Below, piece by piece: positions 12,515-22,532 of a stretch of 61,218 nt of DNA (positions within the stretch are counted from its first letter, which is position 1; every line of letters starts with the position of its first letter). This DNA is from Tritrichomonas foetus (lineage: Eukaryota; Parabasalia; Tritrichomonadida; Tritrichomonadidae). Both the position numbers and the translations under genes were made by a program. The stretch is taken from contig MLAK01000618.1 of the NCBI GenBank assembly GCA_001839685.1, positions 28,790-90,007 of the forward strand, read 5' to 3'. The notes beneath the pieces are model-generated. The model made no database searches. It had not been told where the DNA came from and was given only the letters and a program-made list of their open reading frames with translations.

Positions 12515-12731
12515 TTATGTTCTTTCAAATATTTATAAAAATAATATTTTCAAAAAAAAAGAAAATTCTATTTATTTTATTTCTAATATTTTTACATTAA
12601 AAAAAAAATAGTAATGATGTTGCGGTAAATTATCTTTCAAAATGGAAAAACTATTTTTGACATTTTCATCGTAAATTTATAACAATAACTTTAAAAAAAA
12701 AATAAATTGAACAATAAAACTGTTTATATAG

Positions 12732-15073
12732 TTAATTTCAAAAAAAAAATGATAATAAAGATTCAATATTTTGAATTACAGATTCAAAAAAAAAAGATGG
12801 CAATTGATCTTTCAGCCAATTGATTGCTTTATTAAAAAAAAACATCCATGCATCTTTCCTTTCACTCCACATTTTTCTGAAAATTGCGATGACCAAGAAC
12901 GTGCACAAAATTGAATCACTTTCTTTTTTATTATTTATTGATTGAATGATTTTTAATTCAAGTGATTTTTCAAGCTTTAGGTCGCCCAATGAGTGAATAT
13001 TTACTTCTGTGAGACGGTTTACTGTTTCTAGATCCTGCCAAAATCCGCCAAATGTCTGAAGTTGGATCAAAGACATGAATTTGTTGATCTCTGGTTGACA
13101 AGATTCTTTATCATGAAAAAAAAAAGAGTCACCAATTTCATTATCTAAATTTTCAATTCTTTAAAAAAAAACATCAATATCTAATGAAGCACCAAGTTTA
13201 ATATCATCGAATAAGTTTCTTTGGTAAATATTAACTATATCATCTGTAAAAAGGCGAAAAAAAAACATAGACGCATCAACATATTCTTCATATTCTTCAT
13301 TATAAAAAAAAATCTTGAGCCAAAAACACATGTTCTTATTAGACTTAAGTCTTTGTTTTGTTGAAACACCAATAAATGCTGTATATTTGCATATAATAAA
13401 AAAAAAAATACTTAAAGATACTGCTTTTTCCATGTCAGATCTATAAAAAAAAATTCGCATTTCATATTTTTGAAGGAGATGGAAACAGAAAAAAAAAAAA
13501 ATTACATCTTTAATGTCATGAAAACTGTTTTCCTCTCCAAAAAAAAAAGGAACAAGAATTTCACACTTTTTATCACAATGTGCACAAAAAAAAAATTGAG
13601 TTTCGAATTTCAGATGTCTCCGAATGAAAAAAAAAAAAAAAACAATCATTTGGAGCAATGTTTGGAATTGGAAATGGTGAAAAAAAAAAGCTATCATTTC
13701 CTTCAACGTGAACATCAGGCAATATAAAAAAAAAATTTAAAGAATCTTGAAGTAGTGGAATAACTTTATCTGCAAAAAAAAAATTTGGTAAAACAAAAAT
13801 ATTTTTGCCAAAAGACAAGTAAAAAAAAACTTCAACTAAACATAAATCTGCATTTTTTCCAATTCCAAAAAAAAAACATCGATTTTTTATCTTATTTTCA
13901 GAAACAAGATTGAAAAAAAAAAAACAATGAGAAATAAAGCCATCAGTTAATATGAAAAACTAAAAAAAAAAAGGTGATTTTGGTTCTTTTTCGAAGGCAT
14001 CTTTCAGTAAAAAAAAAAGATTCGTATTACCAAGATCAGCTTTCATTTCTTTTGCAAAAAAAAAAGCTATTGTACACGTTTTTTCTGTATACTTTACAGA
14101 AGAAAAAAAAAGTGACTCATATTTTGAACCGAAACGAATAAAATTGAAGAAACTGTTTGGTGGAAGTGACCGAATGAAGATTTCGAGACATTCACGAAAA
14201 AAAAATATTGATTGGCCCTTCATTGAATAACTTCAATCAATAAAAAAAAAAAATTCATTATTTTTCTCATTGGATTTTAAATTTTCACATAAAAAAAAAA
14301 TCATTAAAAGGCAATCATGACCATTGGAATAAGCAAAAAAAAAAAATTTATTGTAAAAATTGCAGATGTTCCATTATTATTGTCAAAAAAAAAATGATCA
14401 TTTCGAAGATTTTCTTTCAAAACAATTGAGCAAAAAAAAAGTAAGTATGTGAATGGTAAATTACAAGATGCATCAGAAAAAAAAAAATTATCACAATTTA
14501 ATTTAAATGAAAGATTTGGTGTGTGAAACCAATTTTTGGATCCATCTGGTGTATACATTTTTAATGGAAATTTGAGAAACATTGATAATGGTGTTGCTAA
14601 TTGACATAAAAAAGCAATCTTAAGTAAAACTTTACATTCTGTGTTGGCGGGTAAATTGCCAAAATTAAATAATGTTAGTCCTTCAGGAAGGTTAGTACCC
14701 ATAATTACTGGATAAAAAAAAATAATAGATTCCTTATATATCCATCTAGCTTGTTGACTTAAAAAAAAATTAGGCTTGATGATTTCTGAGCCAATCATAA
14801 AAGTTGTAAAAAAAAAACAAAATTTAAAATCATTAGGGAATAAATAACAAACTTAAAAAAAAACTTCTTCATTAGACTCAAATACTTGCTCAACTTCAAA
14901 CAAAAAAAAAAGATTTCTTTGAATGCCATTGATGGATATTCGCTTAATAAAAAAAAAATTATATTTCTTAGATTGTGAATCAAATATGCAACAATAAAAA
15001 AAAATTAATGACTTCCAGGTGTGAAGATATCTAGAAAATGAAAAAAAAAAACAGACTCAAAATTTGAAGACAT
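12732..15073 (-). CDS. VIT and von Willebrand A domain protein, with frame breaks
   Basis: Reading the minus strand from ATG 15073 gives a VIT domain (about residues 25-200: FDSQSKKYN, EVEQVFESNEEV, YLFPNDFKF, MIGSEIIKP, FGNLPANTECKVLLKIAF). A vWA domain follows (about 280-460: FFIDxSYSMKGQSI, RSLPPNSFFNFIRFGS, ILTDGFISHC, GIGKNADL), then a C-terminal region. About 780 residues is the usual size for VWA5A-type VIT-vWA proteins, which bind partners through a metal-dependent MIDAS site. The frame changes inside long A runs near 15045, 14340 and 13635. Stops at 14853-14855, 13960-13962, 13161-13163 and 12738-12740 are block-made. TGA at 14233-14235 is not block-made and falls inside the MIDAS DxSxS motif. 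It may therefore be a pseudogene or a noisy assembly of an intact gene. Confidence 0.62.
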
Positions 15074-15714
15074 TTGAAAATGATATTAGAAAAAAAAAAT
15101 TTTGAATTCAAGCAAATTCTGACAGGAAAATGATGTAAAAAAAAATTGTTGGCTTTTATTCGCTCATCATTTGTTAACAATAAAAAAAAAAAGAAATTAC
15201 GAGATTCAGATATTTGTGACAAAATTTACTAAAAAAAAAAAATATTTAAAGTATATTTTAGTAAGCTATTAATCACTAAAAAAAAAATTTTTGGTGAATA
15301 ATTCTCATCACGAAAAATTTTAAAAAAAAAAAAATCCAAAGATAATAGTATCCTGAGTATTCTTATTAATTAAAAAAAAACAGAAGATAATCTTGAATAT
15401 TCATGAAATTATAGCTGTAAAAAAAAACACTTTTTTTAAGTAAAAGGCTGGTTTCACACATATATAAAAAAAAAGAAAGGTAAATTTTAGATAGTCTCAA
15501 AAGAGAGAAGTTAAAAAAAAATCATAGTATGAATTAGGACAAGATTCTTCTATTGTTGAAAAAAAAAATCATATTGCTCCATTCTAGATTATATCAAAAA
15601 TTTTAAAAAAAAAAATGCTAATGTATATGAACCACGATAAAAATATAGGATTTAAAAAAAAACTTAATAAGTATTCCAATAATTATTCCATATAGAAAAA
15701 ATTGAAAAAAGTCA
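15074..15714. other. Intergenic, no gene seen
   Basis: AT-rich spacer with artefact blocks between the VIT-vWA gene start and the second tRNA gene. ORFs here are short and Phe-rich. The real 5' end of the VIT-vWA gene could extend a little into it. Confidence 0.5.
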
Positions 15715-15785
15715 TGCACCGTCCGGGAATCGAACCCGGACCCCTACAAAAAAAAAGTAAAATTCTACCATTAGACCAACGGTGC
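15715..15785 (-). tRNA. tRNA-Gly (GCC), anticodon overwritten
   Basis: A 71-base tRNA on the minus strand with complete acceptor, D and T arms (T loop TTCGATT, discriminator A). The artefact block 15748-15756 replaces the anticodon region. The first copy at 12444-12514 keeps the nine bases CTTGGCAAG on the plus strand there, giving anticodon GCC and glycine. The two genes appear identical outside the blocks and lie 3.2 kb apart on the same strand. TRNA scanners run on this raw sequence would probably miss or mistype it. Confidence 0.88.
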
Positions 15786-16021
15786 TTCCGAACCAAAAAA
15801 AAAAATTCAAAGCAAAATTAACAACATTTATGAAAGCTTCTAAAAAAAAATCATTTTCATCATTGGTCTCTTTCTTCATATGTTTCGAAAAAAAAAATAG
15901 ACAAATTCTAGTTAATTGGAAAAACTCTTTTGCATAAAAAAAAATTCAAGATAATGAAATCGTAAAATGAACATCATTCAATAAAAAAAAAAGGTCAATT
16001 TTCTTCAAAGCTAATTTACAC

Positions 16022-16612
16022 ATGCTCTCAAAAAAAAATAAAGCAACTTTCCGCATTATTGCTATCGGCGACAGCTAAAAAAAAAAAACATGCCTCATCA
16101 ACAAATTTCTACGAGGAACATTTAAAAAAAAAGAGTCGAATACAGTTGGCGCTTTCTACGATTCCTACACAAAAAAAAAAAACGATCAAATCATCGAAAT
16201 ACAGCTTTGGGATACTGAAAAAAAAAAGCAGTATCGAAGCCTAGGTCCGGTTTATTTCCGAGGTAAAAAAAAAGCAATCGTCGTATTTGATCTCACCAAC
16301 AGGGACAGCTTAAAAAAAAACGGGGACTGGATTCGTGCTTTCAAGTCGGTCAGTGGCGAAAAAAAAATTCTAATCTTGGCAGGAAACAAATCCGACCTAA
16401 TCGAAAAAAAAAAAATTCTTCCGGCTGAAGTCAAAAAGTGGGCCTCTGAAAAAAAAAAAAAGTACGTTGAAACGTCAGCAAAGACAGGAGAAGGAGTTAA
16501 AAAAAAAATTGATGAATTGATGACCACCCTTGTTCACGCAAATGCAAAAAAAAAACAAAAGAAACCTTTGTCACTTGAAGCTCGTGAAAAAGGAAAAAAA
16601 AACTGTTGTTAA
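16022..16612 (+). CDS. Rab-family small GTPase
   Basis: A 196-residue Ras-superfamily GTPase from ATG 16022 to TAA 16610-16612. Motifs in order: beta-1 and P-loop (FRIIAIGDS..xKTCLINKF), switch I and effector region (SNTVGAFYDSYT), switch II (WDT....QYRSLGPVYFRG), NKSD (AGNKSDLI) and the SAK motif (ETSAKTGEGV). It ends in NCC, a double-Cys prenylation signal typical of Rabs. The pattern QYRSLGPVYFRG is Rab5/Rab11-like. The apparent stop at 16076-16078 within the P-loop is created by an artefact block. The overwritten nine bases after WDT fit exactly the missing AGQ of switch II. It acts in vesicle traffic; the Rab subgroup is not certain. Confidence 0.88.
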
Positions 16613-17094
16613 TCTTATATTTATGATTGTTGAATTAGAAAAAAAAAAATGGAACACAAAGAAAATGTTTTTGTTACCATTTGAAATAAATATATATGTA
16701 TAAAAATGTTATTTGGTATTTTTTGTTTGTTTGTAAAAAAAAATTTTTGTATGTGCTACATTTTAGTTTATAAAAAATGTTAAAAAAAAAATATAAAAGT
16801 TGAATCTCAACATGAGTAGATCAAAGACAAAAAAAAAAATATGCGAGTGGACCCCCGAACGATAACAATTCAACAAAAAAAAAAATTCAACAATGATAAC
16901 AACTCAACAATGATAACAACTCAAAAAAAAAAACAATTCAACAATGACAACAACTCAACAATGATAACAAAAAAAAAAAGCCAAAATAGAAAATCAGCTT
17001 TTGAGTAATCGAATGAAAAAAAAAAAACGATCGTGATTTTTGTCTATCACATGTTGATTAACACAATCCTCTTCATTATGGAATTTATTTTCAC
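16613..17094. other. Intergenic, contains a short tandem repeat
   Basis: Spacer between the convergent Rab and small membrane-protein genes. Apart from the 17-bp tandem repeat listed separately, it is AT-rich and shows no gene. Confidence 0.55.
16858..16975. repeat. 17-bp tandem repeat (CAACAATGATAACAACT)
   Basis: About six to seven head-to-tail copies of a 17-bp unit, some with small changes (GACAACAAC, ATAACAATT). Three artefact blocks interrupt the array at 16874, 16921 and 16968, so the true copy count is uncertain. It lies in intergenic DNA. Confidence 0.8.
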
Positions 17095-17340
17095 TTAGAT
17101 TTCAATTGCTAAAAAAAAAGGACCTTTATTTGCTTGTTCTTGCCTTTTCATGTAGCCAAAAAAAAATAATGAGATTACACAAGCCAGGGCTGTTCCAATC
17201 ACAAAAAAAAAAATATCAGTAACATCTAGTGCTGTCATCAATAAGATAATCAAAAAAAAAGAGTCGAAAATAAAGTATACAAAAATCAATACAATGATAA
17301 AAAAAAAATCAGCAAATGAATACTTTCTCAACACAATCAT
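17095..17340 (-). CDS. Small hydrophobic membrane protein
   Basis: An 81-residue ORF with ATG at 17340 and an unblocked TAA at 17095-17097. It has two or three membrane segments (IIVLIFVYFIFDS...LIILLMTAL and VIGTALACVISLF), then a short basic tail (GYMKRQEQANKG). N-terminal residues IVLRKYSFAD are polar. Block-derived Phe residues lie inside the spans, so the exact span limits are not readable. Size and two-span topology recall small ER assembly factors such as Vma21, but I see no diagnostic motif and do not assign one. Confidence 0.5.
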   Translation of the reverse strand: MIVLRKYSFADFFFIIVLIFVYFIFDSFFLIILLMTALDVTDIFFFVIGTALACVISLFFFGYMKRQEQANKGPFFLAIEI

Positions 17341-17479
17341 CCACTAAAAAAAAACGTTTCTTAAATATTCAATTAGAAAACAAATTTGATCTAAAAAAAA
17401 ATAATGAAAGCTCTAAAACAGAAAAGAAATGACAAAATTAAAAAAAAATAGCTTTTTTTACGCTTTAAAAACAATGTTT

Positions 17480-18403
17480 CTACTTGAAAGCTTTCTGCTC
17501 ACTAGTTCCTCTTAATGAGAGAGTCATTTGATTAAAAAAAAAGTCCCAGCGCCTCCTGAAGTCGTCTACATCTTTTTCTTAAAAAAAAATTCTATCCATT
17601 GTATCAGTGATTTTTCCATCACGATCAAAAAAAAAATTGACGGCGACTGCCTGATCGCCCAAACGTTTCATTTCAAAAAAAAAAGTCTTGCCAGTTGCAC
17701 TGTCGTATGCTCTCCTTCGGGAAAAAAAAATTCCATCAGGCCCAGTGAATGATGTCATTGCTGCTGAGAAAAAAAAAGGCTTTGCTTCGCGGACTGATGA
17801 ATTGGAGCCCGGGTTAAAAAAAAAATCAGAAAAGTTGTTTGATCGAGTTTGGTTGAAATTACAAAAAAAAAGGAAAGTTTGTGAATCATTTCTATTGTTC
17901 AATGTATTTAAAAAAAAACGACTATTGGAAAATCGATTTGTGTTGGTTTTGCTGGCAAAAAAAAAATCAGGCTCTTCAATTATTGGTTTTGATCGTTGAT
18001 AACAAAAAAAAAAATTGCTATTCGTATTGCCGCCTGAATAATTATTGGTCAAAAAAAAATTTGAATTGCCGCTGTTTGAGTATCCACTAGGAGTGGAAAA
18101 AAAAAATAAATTTCTGGTCGAATAGTTTTCTCTCGAGTTATTCAAAAAAAAAATATTATATTGAGTATTTGTGTCCTGGAAAGTTGGATGGAAAAAAAAA
18201 GACTGTCTGTTTCTTCCAGTGCTTCGATCAGCGTTTCGAAAAAAAAAATAGCCAAGCTCAAATTGCCCGAAATTCTTGAAAACATAAAAAAAAATATCAA
18301 CAACGTGAGATATGTGCTTGTGAACTTCTGCGAAAAAAAAACTGATTTCTTCTTCTGGATTTTTCGACGTGTTGAAGAAAAAAAAAAAGAACCAATCATC
18401 CAT
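17480..18403 (-). CDS. Myeloid leukemia factor (MLF) family protein
   Basis: A 307-residue frame from ATG 18403 (MDDW) to TAG 17480-17482; the stop at 17579-17581 is block-made. Residues 1-60 are mixed, and about 75-200 are rich in Ser, Asn, Thr and Gly. The C-terminal 100 residues carry the MLF-type core: MTSFTGPDGI, RRAYDSATGK, EMKRLGDQAVAVN, DRDGKITDT and VDDFRRRWD. These match the order seen in MLF1-like proteins (SFxGPxG, RxxxDSxTGxxxMxxxR, xxHxRDGxI, FDxxW). MLF proteins are adaptors linked to stress bodies and transcription control in animals and to stress vesicles in Giardia. Function here is inferred from family only. In this copy the F-D-x-x-W motif reads VDDFRRRW. Confidence 0.66.
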
Positions 18404-19433
18404 TTGTAAAATTAATGCTAATTTTTAAAAAAAAATAATCTTACAGAAATTAATTGGCTGGACAAGTAATGTAAAAAAAAAATTCAACTTTTTGATATTG
18501 TAAATGGTGTCAGATTTGGTAAAAAAAAAAAACATGTATTCGGATTTCCTCAATTTTAATTGATGACAAAAAAAAAGTATCGGTGTTTTTCATATACCAT
18601 TTCAACATAAAAACAAAAAAAAAGATTGGTGAACGTTTATGCGATGTTTGATGAGACAGAAAAAAAAAAATCCATGAACATAGAAAAATCGAAAAGTAAG
18701 ATTTCTCTAAAAAAAAATGATTTTGGTTGATAAATTGGTCGAGCTTCCTGTATAAAGATGGATAAATTTATTTTCTTTGAAAATATAAATTTTTCTTAAG
18801 AAATGTTTCAAGGCTTGAAGTGAACTTTTTCTAATAAATTTTCAAAGATGTCTCAATGTATGAATCATTACGTATGAAACTCTGTTAATTGATGTTTTTT
18901 CTGAATTGTTTTATTATTGATTTTTCGTGGAAATTCGTCCTAAAAACTATAGCAATTATTGATCAATTATTCAATAGCATTCAAATTTTCAAAAAAAAAA
19001 AAATAATGAGTTAAATACATTGAAAGTTATTTGTAAGAAAAAAAAAATTCAAATTTTTAGTTCAGGGAGCATCTTGCTTTGTCAAAAAAAAAACATGAAT
19101 TGGATTCCTTCTCATGTCTTGTCCCAAAACTAAAAAAAAAGTATTTAATTTTATTATGAAGATATATTTTCATAGATAAAAAAAAAATAGCTGAATTAAA
19201 TACTTTAAAATATGGAGATTTCAAAAAAAAAAAAAAATACATGAAAAAAGGAATCAAGAAAAGAAGGAATGTAAAAAAAAATATATTTTTATCACTTAAT
19301 GCAATTTTGAATTGACTCTAAAAAAAAAACAATCATTCTTTCAATTTGAAAAGTTTTTCGATCTCTAAAAAAAAATTCATGAAAGAAAGATTCTAATTCA
19401 ATTCAATTTTCTTAAAAAAAAATTCAATAAAAT
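18404..19433. other. Intergenic, includes part of a dispersed repeat
   Basis: About 1 kb with no gene seen. Five consecutive grid slots (18756-18944) are not overwritten, and this clean stretch contains a repeat with an inverted copy near 26117-26231. The small ORF at 19057-19257 (-) is a Phe-rich shadow. Confidence 0.5.
18774..18882 (+). repeat. Dispersed repeat, inverted copy at 26117-26231
   Basis: The stretch with CTTTGAAAATATAAATTT, CTTAAGAA, GTGAACTTTTTCTAATA and TTTTCAAAGATGTCTCAAT matches, on the opposite strand, the stretch at about 26117-26231 with a few differences and a small insertion. The unit probably extends beyond these limits but diverges. Confidence 0.7.
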
Positions 19434-20530
19434 AGATGTATACAAACCAAATAGTCTTAAAAAAAAAAATCACTAAAATGATCCTTATCATCAGTATTAC
19501 TTAATACAAAAAAAAAAAAATCAAAACCCAAATAGCTAAAAGAATGACGAAAATAAAAAAAAACGCAAACTTCGCAAATGGCCGAATTCAAAAATATTTC
19601 GAAAAAAAAACTGAAGAAGCTATTGTTTCAGTTTTCGGGTGATAAGTCAAAAAAAAAATTGTTAAATCTATATTTTATAGTTATGAGCCATATTTAAAAA
19701 AAAATTTGAAATTTTGCAACAATTAAACCGAAAAAAGAGCGAAAAAAAAAAAAGCCTAAAAAAAAATTGTGAGAAGCTTTTTTTCCAAGAAAAAAAAAGA
19801 TTGTAATACTGCTTCCCATAATTCTATTTACACTTCAAAAAAAAATTTTTAATTAAAAATCGCGAAAATTTTGATAGTTTTAAAAAAAAAAAGTTGAATT
19901 AATTCAATTTCCATTTGACAAATATGAATGAAAAAAAAACTTTTCTGTCATAAAATTTTAGTATATGAAGAAAATAGAAAAAAAAACCTCAACAGCACAT
20001 TCTCAAGCAGGGATACAGATACAAAAAAAAAAAGACCAAATCAAGAAAAATGGAATCCAATATGTTTTTTTAAAAAAAAAATGCCAAGTGAATTTTCTGA
20101 TGACTCGCCAATTAGATGAAAAAAAAATCGTAATCTTCTCATTGATGCCTAAATTTTTTTTCTTTAAAAAAAAATTATTAATATTTTTTTTATACTTCAT
20201 TTTTGTATTTTGAAAAAAAAAATAATTTTCGATGGAGGGTCATATGATAATAAAAAGCAAAAAAAAAAATAAGAAATAATCAAGATATTAATGCTATAAA
20301 ATCACTAAAAAAAAATATAATTCTCAGAAATTTCTGTGGGGTTTATTTTTTTCAAAAAAAAATTTTTTAGATTTTGTTTTCTCTGTATCTTGATTTTTAA
20401 AAAAAAAAATTTATATATTATTAATAGGATTACAATTAAATATTTTTAAAAAAAAAATAATATCAACAATTATTCATTTAGATCTCTCAATAGTAAAAAA
20501 AAACTAGAGCTAGTTAGTTTGTATACATCT
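19434..20530 (+). mobile_element. 1.1-kb DNA transposon copy with TIRs and 8-bp target duplication
   Basis: Starts AGATGTATACAAAC and ends with its exact reverse complement GTTTGTATACATCT. It is flanked on both sides by AATAAAAT, an 8-bp target-site duplication. It is the opposite-orientation copy of the element at 30597-31692 (1097 versus 1096 bases). Artefact blocks overwrite this copy but not the other, so the pair is an internal control. It carries an ORF (19965-20213, MKKI..., 82 residues as read) shared with the other copy, and an upstream short ORF starting MTKI near 19540. No transposase motif is visible, so it is probably non-autonomous. Eight-bp duplications are typical of hAT and P-type transposons. 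Confidence 0.85.
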
Positions 20531-20843
20531 AATAAAATACTAAAAAAAAAAAATCATTATTCAATGATTAACTAATTGAAAATGTGAAAAAAAAAAATTC
20601 TTTTTGAAAACAATTTATTTCAAAACCGAAAACACTCATTGAGTATGAACCGTTATTCAATTAGCAAGTTTTGATGAATATTAAAAAAAAAAATAATTCT
20701 GATAATAATTCTCAAATAATTTGGATGCATTTATTTTTGAATTTATTTTCGTCTTTTCACGAACATTGAAAATAATAAAAAAAAACTTCATGCAGGAAAC
20801 GACCTTACCCTATCCCTCAATGTAAAAAAAAAATTTAGAAATA
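20531..20843. other. Intergenic, no gene seen
   Basis: Short AT-rich spacer between the transposable element and the next kinase. Grid slots at 20636 and 20730 are not overwritten. CACGAACATTG and TCAATG lie near the kinase start, with no convincing Inr. Confidence 0.5.
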
Positions 20844-22304
20844 ATGGAAGAGATTGGTGACGGACAATTTAAAAAAAAATACAAAGCAAAATATCGACCA
20901 AATGGAATGATCGTTGCAAAAAAAAATATGACAAAGGCAGCACTTTTGGTTAGTGACGAAAAAAAAAAAAAAATCATTCGAAACGAAATTCATTGTCTGA
21001 AAACGATCAAAAAAAAAAAAATTGCTCAATGCTATCAAATTTTGGAAACATCGGAATTAAAAAAAAATGTGATGGAGTACGCTGGCGGAGGAAACATGCT
21101 AGAGTAAAAAAAAAAGCGAGAAGGCCTTTCAGAGGTAGAAGCGAAAGGATATAAAAAAAAAATTGTTCAAGCAGTGAATTATCTACACAACGTCGTCGGA
21201 AAAAAAAACAGAGATTTAAAGCTCGAGAATGTTATGCTAAGCGAACAAAAAAAAATTAAACTGGTTGATTTTGGATTCGCAACAAAAATCCAAAAAAAAA
21301 AATCTCCTACAAATTCCATAACTTCACCATATTTATCATCAAAAAAAAAGCCAACTTTTGATTCAAATTACAATAACAATGAAGAAAAAAAAAAAAAAGT
21401 GAAAAATAATAATTGTTGTCAGAATGATTCTGATAAAAAAAAAAATACAGATAATAAAAGAAATTCTGGTTTGTTTGAAACAAAAAAAAAAAGTATTGCA
21501 TACTTGGCACCAGAAATATTGATGAATAAAAAAAAAAACCAAAAAGTTGATGTTTGGGCGCTTGGTGTTATCCTCAAAAAAAAAATTGCATGTGAGCTTC
21601 CTTTTTACCACTCAAATTCAAAAAAAAAAAAGGAAAACATTTTAACACAAGATTTGACTTTCCCCGATTAAAAAAAAACAATTGTTCGAGATCTTCTCTC
21701 ACATATGCTTGATCGTAAAAAAAAAACGAGATATTCAATAGCAGATGTTGCAATTCATCCTTTAAAAAAAAAGAATCTAAATATGAGTAGATTTGGTCAA
21801 AATCTGAGTTAAAAAAAAATCCCAAGGTTACAGCCACTAGGGTCATCTCCTTCAGATAAAAAAAAACATTTAGACACACAATCGTTAAATTCTTCATATT
21901 GTACAAAAAAAAAATACAATTTATCGGATTCTGCAAGCAGCAGAGATGCAAAAAAAAAAATTGATATAAATTCTGGTGTAGGAGATGGAGTAAATTCAAA
22001 AAAAAAAACTCTTAGTTCGGACTTAATTTCAGGAGCAATGGACAAAAAAAAAAATGGCGCTATTGGTTCATTTCAAATAAAATCAAAACCTCAAAAAAAA
22101 ACATTTGTCATGAAATTGGCAGGAAATAAAAGGTCATCAAAAAAAAAACTCAGAAGCTTCAAAGGCAGGTCGAGAAAGAGCACTTTAAAAAAAAACTCAC
22201 AGCCACCCGATTTGAACAGAACTCTTGAACATGAAAAAAAAATGACAGCTAAAGAACCGAATGTGACACCAGAATTTGAAAAAAAAAAATCTTTATGTGT
22301 GTAA
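20844..22304 (+). CDS. Serine/threonine protein kinase with Ser-rich tail
   Basis: A 486-residue frame from ATG 20844 to TAA 22302-22304. Stops at 21105-21107, 21669-21671 and 21810-21812 end in block-supplied A. The kinase domain starts at once (MEEIGDGQF, glycine loop). It then shows MIVA.K, EYAGGG hinge text, NYLHNVVG...RDLKLENVML catalytic loop, LVDFGFAT (DFG), AYLAPEI with a long Asn-rich insertion before it, and VDVWALGVIL. The base before RD is consistent with His, so HRD is intact. The pattern is CAMK/SNF1-like. The C-terminal tail of about 170 residues is rich in Ser and Lys (GSSPSD, SSRDA, SSDLISGAM), with a KSTL site near the end. Confidence 0.83.
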
Positions 22305-22532
22305 TAAATTTATATATGTACTTTGAAAAAAAAAAACCCATATTATTTCCAAATATAGATTATCAATAAAATGAAAAAAAAAAAACTTGTGCATTGAATC
22401 ATAAGATTTTCATTATTATTAAAAAAAAAACTGAAAAGAATTATAAACATTGAAATTAAAAAGTTTAAAAAAAAAAATTCACATAAACACAAATCTTATA
22501 AAAGAAAGAAACAGAAAAACAATTCCTCGGAA

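Noticed and set aside
12268..12528. ORF reading through the tRNA-Gly gene (-)
   Set aside because: Its first half is antisense tRNA sequence; only the part from ATG 12399 belongs to the coiled-coil gene.
14233..14235. Selenocysteine or other UGA recoding in the vWA protein
   Set aside because: One base change from Arg or Cys explains it, other frame breaks are present, and I see no support for a Sec system.
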